Positions 24,059-33,400 of a DNA stretch of 64,000 bases are shown one piece after another (position 1 is the stretch's first letter; each line of letters opens with the position of its first letter). Made by a program: the position numbers and the translations under genes. This DNA is from Microbacterium oxydans (GTDB taxonomy: Bacteria; Actinomycetota; Actinomycetes; Actinomycetales; Microbacteriaceae). The DNA lies in the NCBI RefSeq assembly GCF_000956525.1, contig NZ_JYIW01000022.1, positions 1 to 64,000 of the forward strand, read 5' to 3'. The notes beneath the pieces were generated by a model, which was given only the letters and a program-made list of their open reading frames with translations, had not been told where the DNA came from and did no database searches.

Positions 24059-25534
24059 TCAGGAGACCGGGATCAGCGTGTACTTGGTCGACAGGTACTC
24101 GTGGATGCCCTCGAAGCCGCCCTCGCGACCGACGCCCGACTGCTTGACGCCGCCGAAGGGAGCCGCGGCGTTCGACACCACGCCCACGTTGAGTCCCATC
24201 ATGCCGGTCTCGAGCGCATCGATCATCCGCTGCCCGCGCTGCAGGCTCTCGGTGAACACGTACGAGACGAGTCCGTACTCGGTGTCGTTGGCGAGGCGCA
24301 CGGCTTCTTCCTCGGACTCGAAGGTCGCGATCGCGAGCACCGGTCCGAAGATCTCCTCGCGGAGGATGGCGCTGCCGGCGACGACGTCGGTGAGCACGGT
24401 CGGCTCGTAGAACGTGCCGACGCCCTCGAGCGCCTTGCCACCGGCGAGCAGCGTCGCGCCACGGCCGACCGCCTCGTCGACGAGTTCGCCCGCCTTGGCG
24501 ACGGCATCCTCGTCGATGAGCGGTCCGATCGCGACGCCGTCCTCGGTGCCGCGGCCGATCTTCATGCCGTTCACACGCGCGGTGATGCGCTTGGCGAACT
24601 CGCCGGCGACGTCCTTGTGCACGATGAAGCGGTTGGCTGCCGTGCAGGCCTGACCGATGTTGCGGAACTTCGCCGCGAGCGCGCCGTCGACGGCCTTGTC
24701 GAGATCGGCGTCCTCGAACACCACGAACGGCGCGTTGCCGCCGAGCTCCATCGAGACCCGGAGCACGCCTTCGGCTGCCTGGGCGATGAGCTTGCGGCCG
24801 ACCTCGGTCGAGCCGGTGAACGAGAGCTTGCGCAGCCGCGGGTCGGCGATGATCGGCGCGGACAGCGCGCTCGACTTCGACGTCTGCACGACGTTCACGA
24901 CACCCTCGGGGAGCCCTGCCTGCTCGAGGAGCGACACGAAGTACATCGTGGTGAGCGGCGTGAGTGCCGGGGGCTTGATGACCACGGTGCAGCCGGCGGC
25001 GAGTGCTGGTGCGATCTTGCGCGTCGCCATCGCGAAAGGGAAGTTCCACGGCGTCACGAAGAACGACGGGCCGACCGGGCGCTGCGAGACGACCATGTGG
25101 CCGGTGCCCTCGGGGTTCAGGCCGTAGCGGCCGTTGATGCGCACTGCCTCCTCGCTGAACCAGCGGAGGAACTCGCCGCCGTAGACGACCTCGCCACGAG
25201 CCTCGGCGAGGGGCTTGCCCATCTCGAGGGTCATCAGCAGCGCGAGGTCCTCCTTGTGCTCCTGCACGAGGTCGAACGCGCGACGGAGGATGTCGCTGCG
25301 CTTCCGGGGTGCGGTCGCCGCCCAGGCGTCCTGCGCCGCGACGGCCGCATCGAGCGCGCGGATGCCGTCGCCTGGCGTCGCATCGGCGATCGTGCGGATG
25401 ACCGCGCCGGTGGCCGGGTCCTTCACGTCGAAGGTCTTGCCGGTTTCACCATCCGTCCACTGTCCGCCGATGAAGAGGCCGGTGGGGACGCTGTCGAGCA
25501 GTGCCTGCTCGGCCGGTGCGATCTGAGTGCTCAT
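24059..25534 (-). CDS. succinate-semialdehyde / aminobutyraldehyde dehydrogenase (GabD-like)
   Basis: 491 residues with the GabD N-terminus (LFIGGQW), coenzyme region TPWNFPFAMATRKIAPALAA, catalytic Glu in MELGGNAPFVVF (about 256) and Cys in IGQACTAANRF (about 290). It is full length. GabD oxidises succinate semialdehyde to succinate using NAD(P)+. In context it completes the path from putrescine through GABA to the TCA cycle. It lies 27 bp downstream of the APC permease gene, in the same operon. Confidence 0.88.
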   Translation of the reverse strand: MSTQIAPAEQALLDSVPTGLFIGGQWTDGETGKTFDVKDPATGAVIRTIADATPGDGIRALDAAVAAQDAWAATAPRKRSDILRRAFDLVQEHKEDLALLMTLEMGKPLAEARGEVVYGGEFLRWFSEEAVRINGRYGLNPEGTGHMVVSQRPVGPSFFVTPWNFPFAMATRKIAPALAAGCTVVIKPPALTPLTTMYFVSLLEQAGLPEGVVNVVQTSKSSALSAPIIADPRLRKLSFTGSTEVGRKLIAQAAEGVLRVSMELGGNAPFVVFEDADLDKAVDGALAAKFRNIGQACTAANRFIVHKDVAGEFAKRITARVNGMKIGRGTEDGVAIGPLIDEDAVAKAGELVDEAVGRGATLLAGGKALEGVGTFYEPTVLTDVVAGSAILREEIFGPVLAIATFESEEEAVRLANDTEYGLVSYVFTESLQRGQRMIDALETGMMGLNVGVVSNAAAPFGGVKQSGVGREGGFEGIHEYLSTKYTLIPVS

Positions 25535-25561
25535 GGGTTCTCTTTCTGTGAGGAGTGGGGG

Positions 25562-27103
25562 TCAGCGGCGGCGACGGCTCGGCGGCGCATCGATGCCGAG
25601 GGTCTCGCCGCGGAAGAAGGCCGGGCGCTTGACGGCGTTCCAGATCATCACCGCGATGCCGACCACGATGATCAGCATCCCGAGGATGAAGACGATGCCG
25701 ACACCGCCGATCTGCGTGCCGGATCCGTATGCCGGGTCCATCGAGTCGATCAGCGTCGTGAAGAACAGCACCGCGAGGATCAGACCGCCGACGAGCGGGA
25801 ACAGGAACGTGAAGAAGACGTTCCGCGCCGAGTCGAACCACTGCTTGCGGAAGTACCAGACGCAGGCGAAGGCGGTGAGTCCGTAGTAGAAGCAGATCAT
25901 CATGCCGAGCGTGAGGATCGTGTCCCACAGGGTGTCTTCGCTGACCAGGCGCATCACGGCGTAGAAGGCGGATGCCACGACCGCCGAGACGATCGTCGCG
26001 TACCCGGGCGTGAAGAACCGCGGGCTGACCTTCGCGAAGGACTTCGGCAGTGCGCCGTAGTGTCCCATCGCCAGCAGCGTTCTCGCGGGTCCGACGAACG
26101 TCGACTGCAGCGAGGATGCGGAGCTGGTGAGCACAGCCAGCGAGACGAGGAATGCGAGCGGGCCGAGGATCGGGCCGGAGAGGTGGAAGAACACGTTCTC
26201 CTGGATGTCCTCGTTGCCGAGCCCGAGCGCGCCGCTGCCGACGCCGGCGAACATGATCATCGCGACCGCGAGCAGCAGGTAGAGCGAGACGATCGTGAGC
26301 ACCGTCGCGGTGGCGGCACGGCCCGGCGTCTTCTCCGGGTCCTTGGTCTCCTCGTTCATCGTGAGCGTGACGTCCCAGCCCCAGAAGATGAAGATCGACA
26401 GTGAGAGGCCGGCGGCGACCGCGCTGAACGACGAGATCGCGAAGGGGTTGAACCAGTTGAGGTCGAACGGCTGGTAGTCGAAGCCGTTACCGTTCACGGC
26501 CTGCACGATCGCGGCCCCGGCGAAGAACACCAGCACCAGGATCTGGAAGCTCACGAGCCAGTACTGCAGCTTCTGCGTCGTCTGCATGTCGCGGTACGAC
26601 ACCCAGGTCGCGCCGAGCATGAACAGCAGGCACACGCCGATGTTGATCCAGGTGTTGCTGGCGAGTCCGGCGATGTCGGCGTTGCCGGAGATCTGCGAGA
26701 TCAGGAGGAAGAGGAAGTCGACCGCGATGCCGGCGAGGTTGGAGAGCACCAGGATCGTCGCGACGACGAGCCCCCACCCCGCCATCCAGCCGATCCAGGG
26801 TCCGAACGCCCTCGTCGCCCAGGTGAAGGAGGTGCCGGAGTCCGGCATCCGGTTGTTCAGCTCGCGATAGCCGAAGGCGACCAGCAGCATCGGGATGAAG
26901 CCGATCAGGATGATCGCGGGGATCTGCGATCCGACGGTGGAAGCGACCGGACCGACCGCAGCCGTGAACGTGTACGCAGGGGCGATGCACGAGATGCCGA
27001 TCACGATGGCGCCGATCAGACCCACCGTTCCTGCGCTCAGCCCCTTGCTCGAGATGCCGGTGGTGACTGCTGCGGGCTCCGTCGCCCGTTTCGAGCTGCT
27101 CAT
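25562..27103 (-). CDS. APC-family amino acid/polyamine permease
   Basis: 513 residues, about 12 membrane helices, with the APC superfamily opening (GLIGAIVIGISCIAPAYTFT) and the FTWATRAFGPWIGWMAGWG consensus around helix 3. It probably imports putrescine, GABA or a related amine, judged from the putrescine oxidase and GABA enzymes in the same operon; the substrate is not readable from sequence. The ATG overlaps the stop of the Usp gene by one base (TGATG). Confidence 0.88.
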   Translation of the reverse strand: MSSSKRATEPAAVTTGISSKGLSAGTVGLIGAIVIGISCIAPAYTFTAAVGPVASTVGSQIPAIILIGFIPMLLVAFGYRELNNRMPDSGTSFTWATRAFGPWIGWMAGWGLVVATILVLSNLAGIAVDFLFLLISQISGNADIAGLASNTWINIGVCLLFMLGATWVSYRDMQTTQKLQYWLVSFQILVLVFFAGAAIVQAVNGNGFDYQPFDLNWFNPFAISSFSAVAAGLSLSIFIFWGWDVTLTMNEETKDPEKTPGRAATATVLTIVSLYLLLAVAMIMFAGVGSGALGLGNEDIQENVFFHLSGPILGPLAFLVSLAVLTSSASSLQSTFVGPARTLLAMGHYGALPKSFAKVSPRFFTPGYATIVSAVVASAFYAVMRLVSEDTLWDTILTLGMMICFYYGLTAFACVWYFRKQWFDSARNVFFTFLFPLVGGLILAVLFFTTLIDSMDPAYGSGTQIGGVGIVFILGMLIIVVGIAVMIWNAVKRPAFFRGETLGIDAPPSRRRR

Positions 27104-27987
27104 CAGCGGACTCCTGCTTCGGCGCGCGTGCGCGGGACGACGATCATCGGGACGGGCAGCTCGTGCAGCATCTTCGCCGCCGTGGAGCCCAGGAACAGCC
27201 GCCGAGGCTGTGCGAGTCGGCTGGAACCGACGAGGACGACCTCGCCGGGGAGCCAGGACAGGTGGGCGACGGCATCCTCGACGCTGTCGCCCGGTGCTTC
27301 CTCGACCACCGCTTCGAGTCCCTCGGGCAGCAGCTCCTTGGCCATCGCCAGCACCTCATGCGCGTGCGCGTCGCCGACGAGCCGGATCGCTCCGGTGTCG
27401 AGGCCGGGCGGCACATCGAACGGCACGAGTGACACGAGGCGCAGCCCGACCTTGCTCGTCGCCGCGACCGACGCGGCCTCGTCGAGCAGGTTCTCGGCGC
27501 CCGGACGGGTGCCGACGGCGACGGTGACCCGCGGGATGACGTGGTCGTCCTCATCTGCGGTGCCCCTGGGCGCGAGCGCGACCGGGATGCTCGACGAGTG
27601 CAGCAGTTCGGACGCCACGCTGCCGAGCCGGTGGCGGCCGAACAGCCCGCCGCCGGCCGCACCGACGACGATCAGCCGAGCGCCGAACTCCTCGCCGGCC
27701 GCGATCAGCCCTTCCGCGAACGACTCGGCGAAGCGCACGTGCCCGCTGCGGGTCAGCTCCTGCGGCAGTCGGACGATCGCGGCTTCCAGCCACTTCTTGG
27801 CCTGTCCCCTGATGTGGTCCTCGTATGCGCGCTCCGGCGGCACCGCGGCGCTCCGGGTGCCCTCGGTCGGCAGCACGATCACCAGATGGACGGTGGCACC
27901 CAGGCTGCGCGCGAGGCGCGCGCCGAGGGCCGCGGCGTCAGCGCCGGCATCCGTCGCCGTATACCCGACGACGATGGCACCGGTCAT
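27103..27987 (-). CDS. tandem universal stress protein (two UspA domains)
   Basis: 294 residues containing two UspA folds. Domain 1 (about 1-145) begins MTGAIVVGYTATDAG and ends with the nucleotide-binding loop VVGAAGGGLFGRHRLGSVAS. Domain 2 carries VLVGSSRLAQPRRLFLGSTA. Both have the G-x2-G-x9-G(S/T) type ATP-binding pattern. Usp proteins modulate stress survival and sometimes regulate transporters. Here the gene is wedged between putrescine oxidase (four-base ATGA overlap) and the APC permease (one-base overlap), suggesting a role tied to that permease (inference). Confidence 0.88.
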   Translation of the reverse strand: MTGAIVVGYTATDAGADAAALGARLARSLGATVHLVIVLPTEGTRSAAVPPERAYEDHIRGQAKKWLEAAIVRLPQELTRSGHVRFAESFAEGLIAAGEEFGARLIVVGAAGGGLFGRHRLGSVASELLHSSSIPVALAPRGTADEDDHVIPRVTVAVGTRPGAENLLDEAASVAATSKVGLRLVSLVPFDVPPGLDTGAIRLVGDAHAHEVLAMAKELLPEGLEAVVEEAPGDSVEDAVAHLSWLPGEVVLVGSSRLAQPRRLFLGSTAAKMLHELPVPMIVVPRTRAEAGVR

Positions 27988-29396
27988 TCCGCGCCCGCTG
28001 CCGTCTCGCTCGCCGTGCGGCTCGAGTCCACGATGTTCGAGGCGACGAGGTGCCCCATGCGGATCGCACCGTCGACGTGCTGGTAGCCGGCGCCGGCGAG
28101 GTCGCTGCACGCGAAGTGGATCGGGCCGACCGCCGAACGGAGGTCTGCGCCGTAGCGGTGCAGGCCACCCATGTCGAAGCTCGCGGCGTACGCACCGCGG
28201 GTCCACTCCTCGGTGCCCCAGTCGCTCTCGTAGTAGACGACCGGGTTCTTGGCCTCGGGGCCGTAGTAGTGCGAGAGCGATTCGAGGATGCGCTCCTTGC
28301 GCTCCTCGGCCGAGAGCGCGAACACGTCGTCCGCGTTCCGGTCGCTCACGAAGCCGACGAGCGTTCCCCGCTCATCACCGTGGTTCGTGTTGTCGTATGC
28401 CTCGTGCGACAGCTCGTACGGGCTGAACGCGGTGCCGCTGAGTCCCTGCTCGCGCCAGAACGGACGGTCGTAGACCGCGTGCACCTTGATCACGAAGCCC
28501 ATCGAGATGTGCTGGTGCATCTGGTGCTGTCGTCGCGGCAGCGGCGGCACGAAGGAGATGCGGCTGTACAGCACCGGTGCGTGCGCGAGGATCGCGTAGC
28601 GCGCCTTCACCGTGAGTTCATCCGTCGTCGCGACGACGAACTGCGTCCCTGAGCCCGTCGACGGGTCGCTCCACTCGAGCGAGCGGACCGGCTGGTTCAG
28701 CAGCACGTCGTCGCCGAGGCGCTCGGCGAGCAGCTGCGGCACCTGCTGCAGACCGCCGACGACGCGCTTGTCGAGGATGAAGTCGGCGTCGACGAGGTGG
28801 GAGTACGAGCCGGCGGATGCTGCCATCAGCAGCGACTGCAGCAGCGAGAACGAGTGCGTGGGCTTCGTGAGCATCGCAGAGCCGGTCGCGAACGCGAGGT
28901 TCAGCACTGCCTCGTCGTCGTCGGTCTGCTGGCGGAGCCAGGCATCCCACGTGATCGAGTCCCACTCGGCGGCGTTCGGGTGCTCCCACGGACGATCGGG
29001 GTCGATCTCGGCGACCATCGCATCGAGGCGCTCGGTGATCTCGGCGATGACCCGCTCGGTCTCGGCCGACACCGGGAACATCTCGCCGGTGAAGCGCGAG
29101 GCGACGCCGTCAGGTCCGACGTACACGCTGTCGCCCTCGCGGTAGCGGCTGAAGGTCTCGAGGCCCAGCTCGGCGACCGTGTCGATCAGCGCGTCCTGGT
29201 CGGGCGAGACCCACTGTCCGCCGAGCTCGAGCATGGCGCCGTCGATGACGTCGGTCCACAGACGTCCTCCGACGCGATCGCGCGCCTCGAGGACGGCGAC
29301 CGAGAGGCCGGCCTTCCGCAGGTCGTTCGCCGCCGTGAGCCCTGCGGCTCCGGCGCCCACGATGAGCACGTCCCGGGTGATCTCAGCCATCTGCAT
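27984..29396 (-). CDS. puo: FAD-dependent amine oxidase, putrescine oxidase type
   Basis: 470 residues. Rossmann FAD motif VLIVGAGAAGLTAANDLRKA at 9-28, then the amine-oxidase GGRLWT signature, and the C-terminal FAD contact GAGYQHVDGAIRMGHLVA. Its overall likeness is to putrescine oxidases of actinobacteria (Rhodococcus, Kocuria), which convert putrescine to 4-aminobutanal, ammonia and H2O2. A family-B repeat copy has added the in-frame loop DPSTGSGTQ at about residue 245. ATG at 29396 or the internal Met at 29390. First gene of an operon with Usp, permease and two ALDHs, all coupled or closely spaced. Confidence 0.88.
   Translation of the reverse strand: MQMAEITRDVLIVGAGAAGLTAANDLRKAGLSVAVLEARDRVGGRLWTDVIDGAMLELGGQWVSPDQDALIDTVAELGLETFSRYREGDSVYVGPDGVASRFTGEMFPVSAETERVIAEITERLDAMVAEIDPDRPWEHPNAAEWDSITWDAWLRQQTDDDEAVLNLAFATGSAMLTKPTHSFSLLQSLLMAASAGSYSHLVDADFILDKRVVGGLQQVPQLLAERLGDDVLLNQPVRSLEWSDPSTGSGTQFVVATTDELTVKARYAILAHAPVLYSRISFVPPLPRRQHQMHQHISMGFVIKVHAVYDRPFWREQGLSGTAFSPYELSHEAYDNTNHGDERGTLVGFVSDRNADDVFALSAEERKERILESLSHYYGPEAKNPVVYYESDWGTEEWTRGAYAASFDMGGLHRYGADLRSAVGPIHFACSDLAGAGYQHVDGAIRMGHLVASNIVDSSRTASETAAGAE
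28645..28667. repeat. family-B repeat inside the putrescine oxidase gene
   Basis: GTCCCTGAGCCCGTCGACGG on the plus strand. Translated on the minus strand it gives PSTGSGT in frame, in what looks like a surface loop between beta strands. Confidence 0.7.
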
Positions 29397-29414
29397 CTCC
29401 TTCGTTGAAAAATG

Positions 29415-29455
29415 CCGGTCGCGACCCGCAATCCCCCGATCAGGGTCGCGACCGG
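29415..29455 (-). terminator. gabT terminator
   Basis: CCGGTCGCGACCC and GGGTCGCGACCGG form a perfect 13-bp stem with a 15-nt loop, just past the gabT stop and before the putrescine oxidase gene. It separates the two transcription units or attenuates read-through. Confidence 0.8.
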
Positions 29456-29469
29456 ACGCTTGTGTGCGA

Positions 29470-30837
29470 CTACTTCGCGGTGGCGGCGAGCGCCGCTGCG
29501 ACGACGTCGAGTCCCTCGTTCAGCAGCGCGTCGCCGATCGACAGCGGCGGCAGGAATCGGATGACGTTGCCGTAGGTGCCGCAGGTCAGCACGATGACGC
29601 CCTGCGCGATGCAGGCCTTCGCGACGGCCGCGGTGAGCGCGGCATCCGGTGCCTTGGTCTCGGGGTCGACGAACTCGGCGGCGATCATCGCACCGTGGCC
29701 GCGGATGTCGCCGACGCGGGCGTCGTGCTCCTGGATCTCGGTGAGGCGCTGCGTGAGGATCGTGCCGATCTCGCGGGCCCGCTCGATGACGCCGTCGTTC
29801 TCGAAGACGTCGATCGCGGCGAGCGCTGCGGCGCAGGCGATCGGGTTGCCGCCGTAGGTGCCGCCGAGGCCGCCGGCGTGCGAGGCGTCCATGATCTCGG
29901 CGCGACCGGTGACGGCGGCGAGCGGGAGGCCGCCGGCGATGCCCTTGGCTGTCGTGATGAGGTCGGGCTCGATGCCGAAGATCTCGCTCGCGAACATGTG
30001 TCCGGTGCGGGCGAAGCCGGTCTGCACCTCGTCGGCGATGAAGACGACGCCGTTCGCGCGGCACCAGTCGAGGATCGCGGGCAGGAAGCCGTCAGCGGGG
30101 ACGATGAAGCCGCCCTCGCCCTGGATGGGCTCGATGATGACGGCGGCCAGGTTGTCGGCGCCGATCTGCTTCTCGAGCTGCAGGATGACGCGCGCTGCCG
30201 CCTCGTTGCCCTCGAGGCCGTCGCGGAACGGGTACGACATCGGAGCGCGGTAGACCTCGGGGGCGAACGGACCGAATCCGCTCTTGTACGGCATCGACTT
30301 GGCCGTGAGCGCCATGGTCAGGTTCGTGCGGCCGTGGTAGCCGTGGTCGAAGGCGACGACGGCCTGACGGCCGGTGTGCTTGCGGGCGATCTTGATCGCG
30401 TTCTCGACGGCCTCTGCACCGGAGTTGAACAGCGCGCTCTTCTTCGCGAAGTCACCGGGGGTGACCCGGTTGAGCGCCTCGGCGACCTCGATGTACGACT
30501 CGTACGGCGAGATCATGAAGCAGGTGTGGGTGAACTGCGCCGCCTGGGCGGCGACGGCGGCGGCGACCTTCGGGTGCGCGTTGCCGACCGTGGTGACCGC
30601 GATGCCGGAGCCGAGGTCGATGAGCGAGTTGCCGTCGGCGTCCACGACGACGCCGCCGCCTGCTGCCACGGTCGCGACGGGCACGGTGTGTCCGACGCCG
30701 GCGGCGACGGCATCCGCCTTGCGGGCGAGGATCTCGGCCGAGCGGGGGCCAGGAAGCTCGGTGACCAGGCGACGCTCCTGGGGGAGGTCGGGTCCGCCGA
30801 GAGGAACAGCAACAGCAGTGGTGTCGAGGAGTGCCAT
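29470..30837 (-). CDS. gabT: 4-aminobutyrate aminotransferase
   Basis: 455 residues, class III PLP aminotransferase. HGYHGRT, the ADEVQTGFARTG Asp region, the PLP lysine in TTAKGIAGGLPL (about 300) and GGTYGGNP are all present, as is NSGAEAVENAIKIAR. It converts GABA plus 2-oxoglutarate to succinate semialdehyde plus glutamate. It lies directly upstream of the putrescine oxidase operon and divergent from the PucR regulator. The ATG at 30837 follows a -10 hexamer (TACGCT) by seven bases, implying a leaderless message. Confidence 0.93.
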   Translation of the reverse strand: MALLDTTAVAVPLGGPDLPQERRLVTELPGPRSAEILARKADAVAAGVGHTVPVATVAAGGGVVVDADGNSLIDLGSGIAVTTVGNAHPKVAAAVAAQAAQFTHTCFMISPYESYIEVAEALNRVTPGDFAKKSALFNSGAEAVENAIKIARKHTGRQAVVAFDHGYHGRTNLTMALTAKSMPYKSGFGPFAPEVYRAPMSYPFRDGLEGNEAAARVILQLEKQIGADNLAAVIIEPIQGEGGFIVPADGFLPAILDWCRANGVVFIADEVQTGFARTGHMFASEIFGIEPDLITTAKGIAGGLPLAAVTGRAEIMDASHAGGLGGTYGGNPIACAAALAAIDVFENDGVIERAREIGTILTQRLTEIQEHDARVGDIRGHGAMIAAEFVDPETKAPDAALTAAVAKACIAQGVIVLTCGTYGNVIRFLPPLSIGDALLNEGLDVVAAALAATAK

Positions 30838-30844
30838 GTTCGCG

Positions 30845-30850
30845 AGCGTA
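30845..30850 (-). promoter_or_regulatory. -10 hexamer for leaderless gabT
   Basis: TACGCT on the minus strand, seven bases from the ATG. The rest of the 121-bp divergent region has GTACAA repeated at 30885 and 30915, a possible site for the PucR regulator. Confidence 0.4.
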
Positions 30851-30958
30851 CGGGCGTCGCGAGGACCCACGCATTCGCCGACCTGTACAATCTGGATCAC
30901 GGATCTGCCAGCGCGTACAAGCCCCTGATCGCGCCGGTCCGCTCGGAGAGGAGTCGTC

Positions 30959-32458
30959 GTGGACCAGCCGACGCTGCGCGCACTGCTCGCCCGTCGAGAT
31001 CTCGGGCTGCGCCTCGTCTCCCCCGATGCGTCGCTGTCCGACGGCGCACTCGACCGACCGCTGCGCTGGGTGCACAGTTCCGACCTCGCCGATCCCACCC
31101 CCTTCCTCGCCGAGGATCTCGTACTGCTCACGACCGGCACGCAGTTCGACGACCCGGATGCTGCCGACACGTACGTCGCACGGCTGATCGACCGCGGCGT
31201 GCTCGGGCTGGGCTTCGGCACCGAGGTGCATCGCGCCGGCATCCCAGACGAACTGCTCGCCGCCTGCACGACCAGGGGGATGCCGCTCTTCGAGGTGCCC
31301 TACCGCACACCGTTCATCGCCGTCGCCAGGGCGCACTCCGAGGCGATCGCCGCCCAGGCGTACGCGCGCCGCTCGTGGGCCCTCGACACGCAGCGAGCGC
31401 TCGCCCTCGCCGCGCTGCGTCCGCACGGGCTCGACGCCACCCTCGCCGAGCTCGGCCGTCGTCTCGGCGTGTGGGCCGGGATGTTCGATGCCGCCGGTGC
31501 GCTGCTGCTCTCGCATCCCCGCGAGTCGGTCGATCCTGTGGTGCTGGCAGAGCTCGGCGATCGGGTGATGGAGATCCTCGCCCGCGGGCTCGAAGCCGGG
31601 CAGTCGCTGACGATCGGCGACGACACCTTCATGCTCTTCACGATCGGACGCGGCGGGCACCTGCGCGGCGTGATCGCGATCGCGACCGATGCCCTGGATC
31701 AGGAGGCGAGGTCGGTCGTGACCTCGGTGATCGCGATGTCAGGACTCGCGCTGGAGCAGAGCGAGCAGCTGGCGCGCAGCCGCCGTCGCCTGCACACGCA
31801 GCTCCTCGAGTCGCTGCTCGCCGACGATCCGACCCTGACACGGCGGGTGATCGGCGGACTCCCTGCGGCTCCGGTGGTGGTCGCCGTCGCCTCCGACGCC
31901 CCGGCCGGTCCGATCGCCGACTGGTGGGAGCGCCAGCGGGCGGACCACGGCACCGCGTTCTTCCTCGCCGAATCGGACGAGGGCGTCACGGTCTGCGTCT
32001 CGGCCACGGACGACGATCTCCTCGACGAGCTCGCGACGCGCTTCGGCATCCGGCTCGGCGTCTCGGAGCCGGAAGGCTACGACGCCTTCTCGCGAGCGCA
32101 CGCCCAGGCGCTCACGGCACTGCGGCAGCGGTCGGGCACCGGCGCCGAGCGCTATGCGGACACGGTCGGCTCGAGCATCCTCAGCGCTCTCGCCACGGAC
32201 GAGGCGAGACTCGTGGCCGAATCGCGCCTCGCCCCGCTGCGTGCACACGACGAGTCCGGCTCCGCTGAGCTCGAGCATTCGCTGCGCTGCTGGCTGCGCA
32301 ACGATGCGCGCGCCGAGCCGGCTGCCCTCGAGCTCGGGATCCACCGGCACACGCTGCGGGCGCGCATCGCGCAGGCGGGGACGCTGCTGGGGATCGACCT
32401 GTCGTCGTTCCCCGCGCGTGCCGAGCTCTGGGCGCTGCTGCAGACGGCGAGGGACTGA
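30959..32458 (+). CDS. PucR/CdaR-family transcriptional regulator of the GABA/putrescine genes
   Basis: 499 residues. An N-terminal PucR sensory domain (about 5-125; VHSSDLADPTPFLAEDLVLL), a GGDEF-like middle domain, and a C-terminal HTH_30 helix-turn-helix (LELGIHRHTLRARIAQA). PucR members activate purine, GABA or polyamine catabolism. Divergent from gabT with 121 bp between, so the likely targets are gabT and the downstream operon. The GTG start at 30959 has GGAGAGGAG five to six bases upstream. Its stop is 12 bp from the convergent riboflavin kinase gene. Confidence 0.88.
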   Translation: MDQPTLRALLARRDLGLRLVSPDASLSDGALDRPLRWVHSSDLADPTPFLAEDLVLLTTGTQFDDPDAADTYVARLIDRGVLGLGFGTEVHRAGIPDELLAACTTRGMPLFEVPYRTPFIAVARAHSEAIAAQAYARRSWALDTQRALALAALRPHGLDATLAELGRRLGVWAGMFDAAGALLLSHPRESVDPVVLAELGDRVMEILARGLEAGQSLTIGDDTFMLFTIGRGGHLRGVIAIATDALDQEARSVVTSVIAMSGLALEQSEQLARSRRRLHTQLLESLLADDPTLTRRVIGGLPAAPVVVAVASDAPAGPIADWWERQRADHGTAFFLAESDEGVTVCVSATDDDLLDELATRFGIRLGVSEPEGYDAFSRAHAQALTALRQRSGTGAERYADTVGSSILSALATDEARLVAESRLAPLRAHDESGSAELEHSLRCWLRNDARAEPAALELGIHRHTLRARIAQAGTLLGIDLSSFPARAELWALLQTARD

Positions 32459-32470
32459 CCGCTGCTGCCG

Positions 32471-32878
32471 TCAGCTGCCGACACCCGCGGCTGCGTCGAG
32501 CAGCGCCCGGCAGCGCGCCACGTCATCCGCCGTCTGCTCGATCAGATCGTCGACCGCGTCGAACCGCAGGGTCGGCCGAAGCCTCGCCACCAGGTCGACC
32601 GTCAGCATCCGGCCGTAGAGGTCGATCTCGACGTCGTGCAGATGCACCTCGATCCGTCGCTCGCGCGCACCGGCGAACGTGGGATTCGTGCCGACGCTCA
32701 CGCTCGCCGCCCATGGGTGCGGATCATCGTCGACCCGCACCCATGCCGCGTAGATGCCGTCGTCAGGCAGCGCCGGCGGCTCGCACTCGAGGTTCGCGGT
32801 CGGGAAGCCGAGCACCCGACCGCGGCCGTCGCCCGGGACCACCACGCCGGTGATCACCGCGAGCGGCGATGTGATCAC
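32471..32878 (-). CDS. rcaA: stand-alone riboflavin kinase (RcaA-like)
   Basis: 135 residues, only the riboflavin kinase domain. GRGRVLGFPTANLE (about 18-31) is the flavokinase signature, SVGTNPTF follows, and the catalytic Glu lies in RRIEVHLHD. Housekeeping bacterial flavokinase is fused to FAD synthetase (RibF), so a lone kinase is unusual. It matches RcaA of the riboflavin-catabolic cluster described in Microbacterium maritypicum, where it makes FMN. The start is GTG, overlapping the flavin reductase stop (GTGA), so it is translated with that gene. The five-gene order kinase, reductase, regulator, ribokinase, lyase matches that cluster as I recall it. Confidence 0.88.
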   Translation of the reverse strand: MITSPLAVITGVVVPGDGRGRVLGFPTANLECEPPALPDDGIYAAWVRVDDDPHPWAASVSVGTNPTFAGARERRIEVHLHDVEIDLYGRMLTVDLVARLRPTLRFDAVDDLIEQTADDVARCRALLDAAAGVGS

Positions 32879-33384
32879 GACGTCTCGGCGGTCGCGATCG
32901 AGCGGTAGCGGCTCTGCTGGAAGACCAGCGGCTCGACATCGTCGAAGACCGTGATGTCTGCGATCTCGAAGAGCGCGATCTCGTGGTCGCCGCCGTCGAA
33001 GGTGCTGTGCAGGCGGCACGTGAGCCAGAGCGCGGCGTCCGCGATCAGCACCGCGCCGGCATCCGTGCGCTGCCAGCCGTGCGTGCCGAAGCGGTCGCCT
33101 TCTCGCGACGACAGCGAGCGGCTGAGCGGCTCGTGATGCGCCGCGAGCACGCTCATGCCCAGTTCGGGCACGGCGCGCAGGATCGGCCACGTCTTCGAGG
33201 AACGAGCGGCGCTCACCGCGACGAGCGCCGGCTCGAGCGAGATCGAGGTGAACGAGTTGACCGCCATGCCGACGGCACGGTCGTCGACGTGGGCCGCGAG
33301 GGCGACCACACCGGTGGGATACACCGAGAATGCCCGGCGGAGGGCGAGGTCCCGCGGCAGAGCGTCGGTCGCGACAGTCGTCAT
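32875..33384 (-). CDS. rcaB: flavin reductase (RcaB-like)
   Basis: 169 residues of the split-barrel flavin reductase family (HpaC/NtaB type): FSVYPTGVVALAA, VNSFTSISLEPALVAVSAAR, and a late GDHEIALFEI segment with the conserved GDH. Such enzymes use NAD(P)H to reduce free FMN or riboflavin for partner monooxygenases. Here it would feed reduced flavin to the RcaE-like enzyme. ATG at 33384 with GAAAGGAA upstream. It is first in a two-gene transcript with the kinase, under the operator at 33401-33442. Confidence 0.88.
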   Translation of the reverse strand: MTTVATDALPRDLALRRAFSVYPTGVVALAAHVDDRAVGMAVNSFTSISLEPALVAVSAARSSKTWPILRAVPELGMSVLAAHHEPLSRSLSSREGDRFGTHGWQRTDAGAVLIADAALWLTCRLHSTFDGGDHEIALFEIADITVFDDVEPLVFQQSRYRSIATAETS

Positions 33385-33400
33385 TTCGGGTTCCTTTCGT

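Noticed and set aside
22550-26404. Very long open frame on the plus strand (over 1,200 codons) opposite the aldehyde dehydrogenase and permease genes
   Set aside because: It is antisense to well-conserved enzymes, and its translation is Arg/Asp/His/Glu-rich without domains, the usual product of GC-rich third positions.
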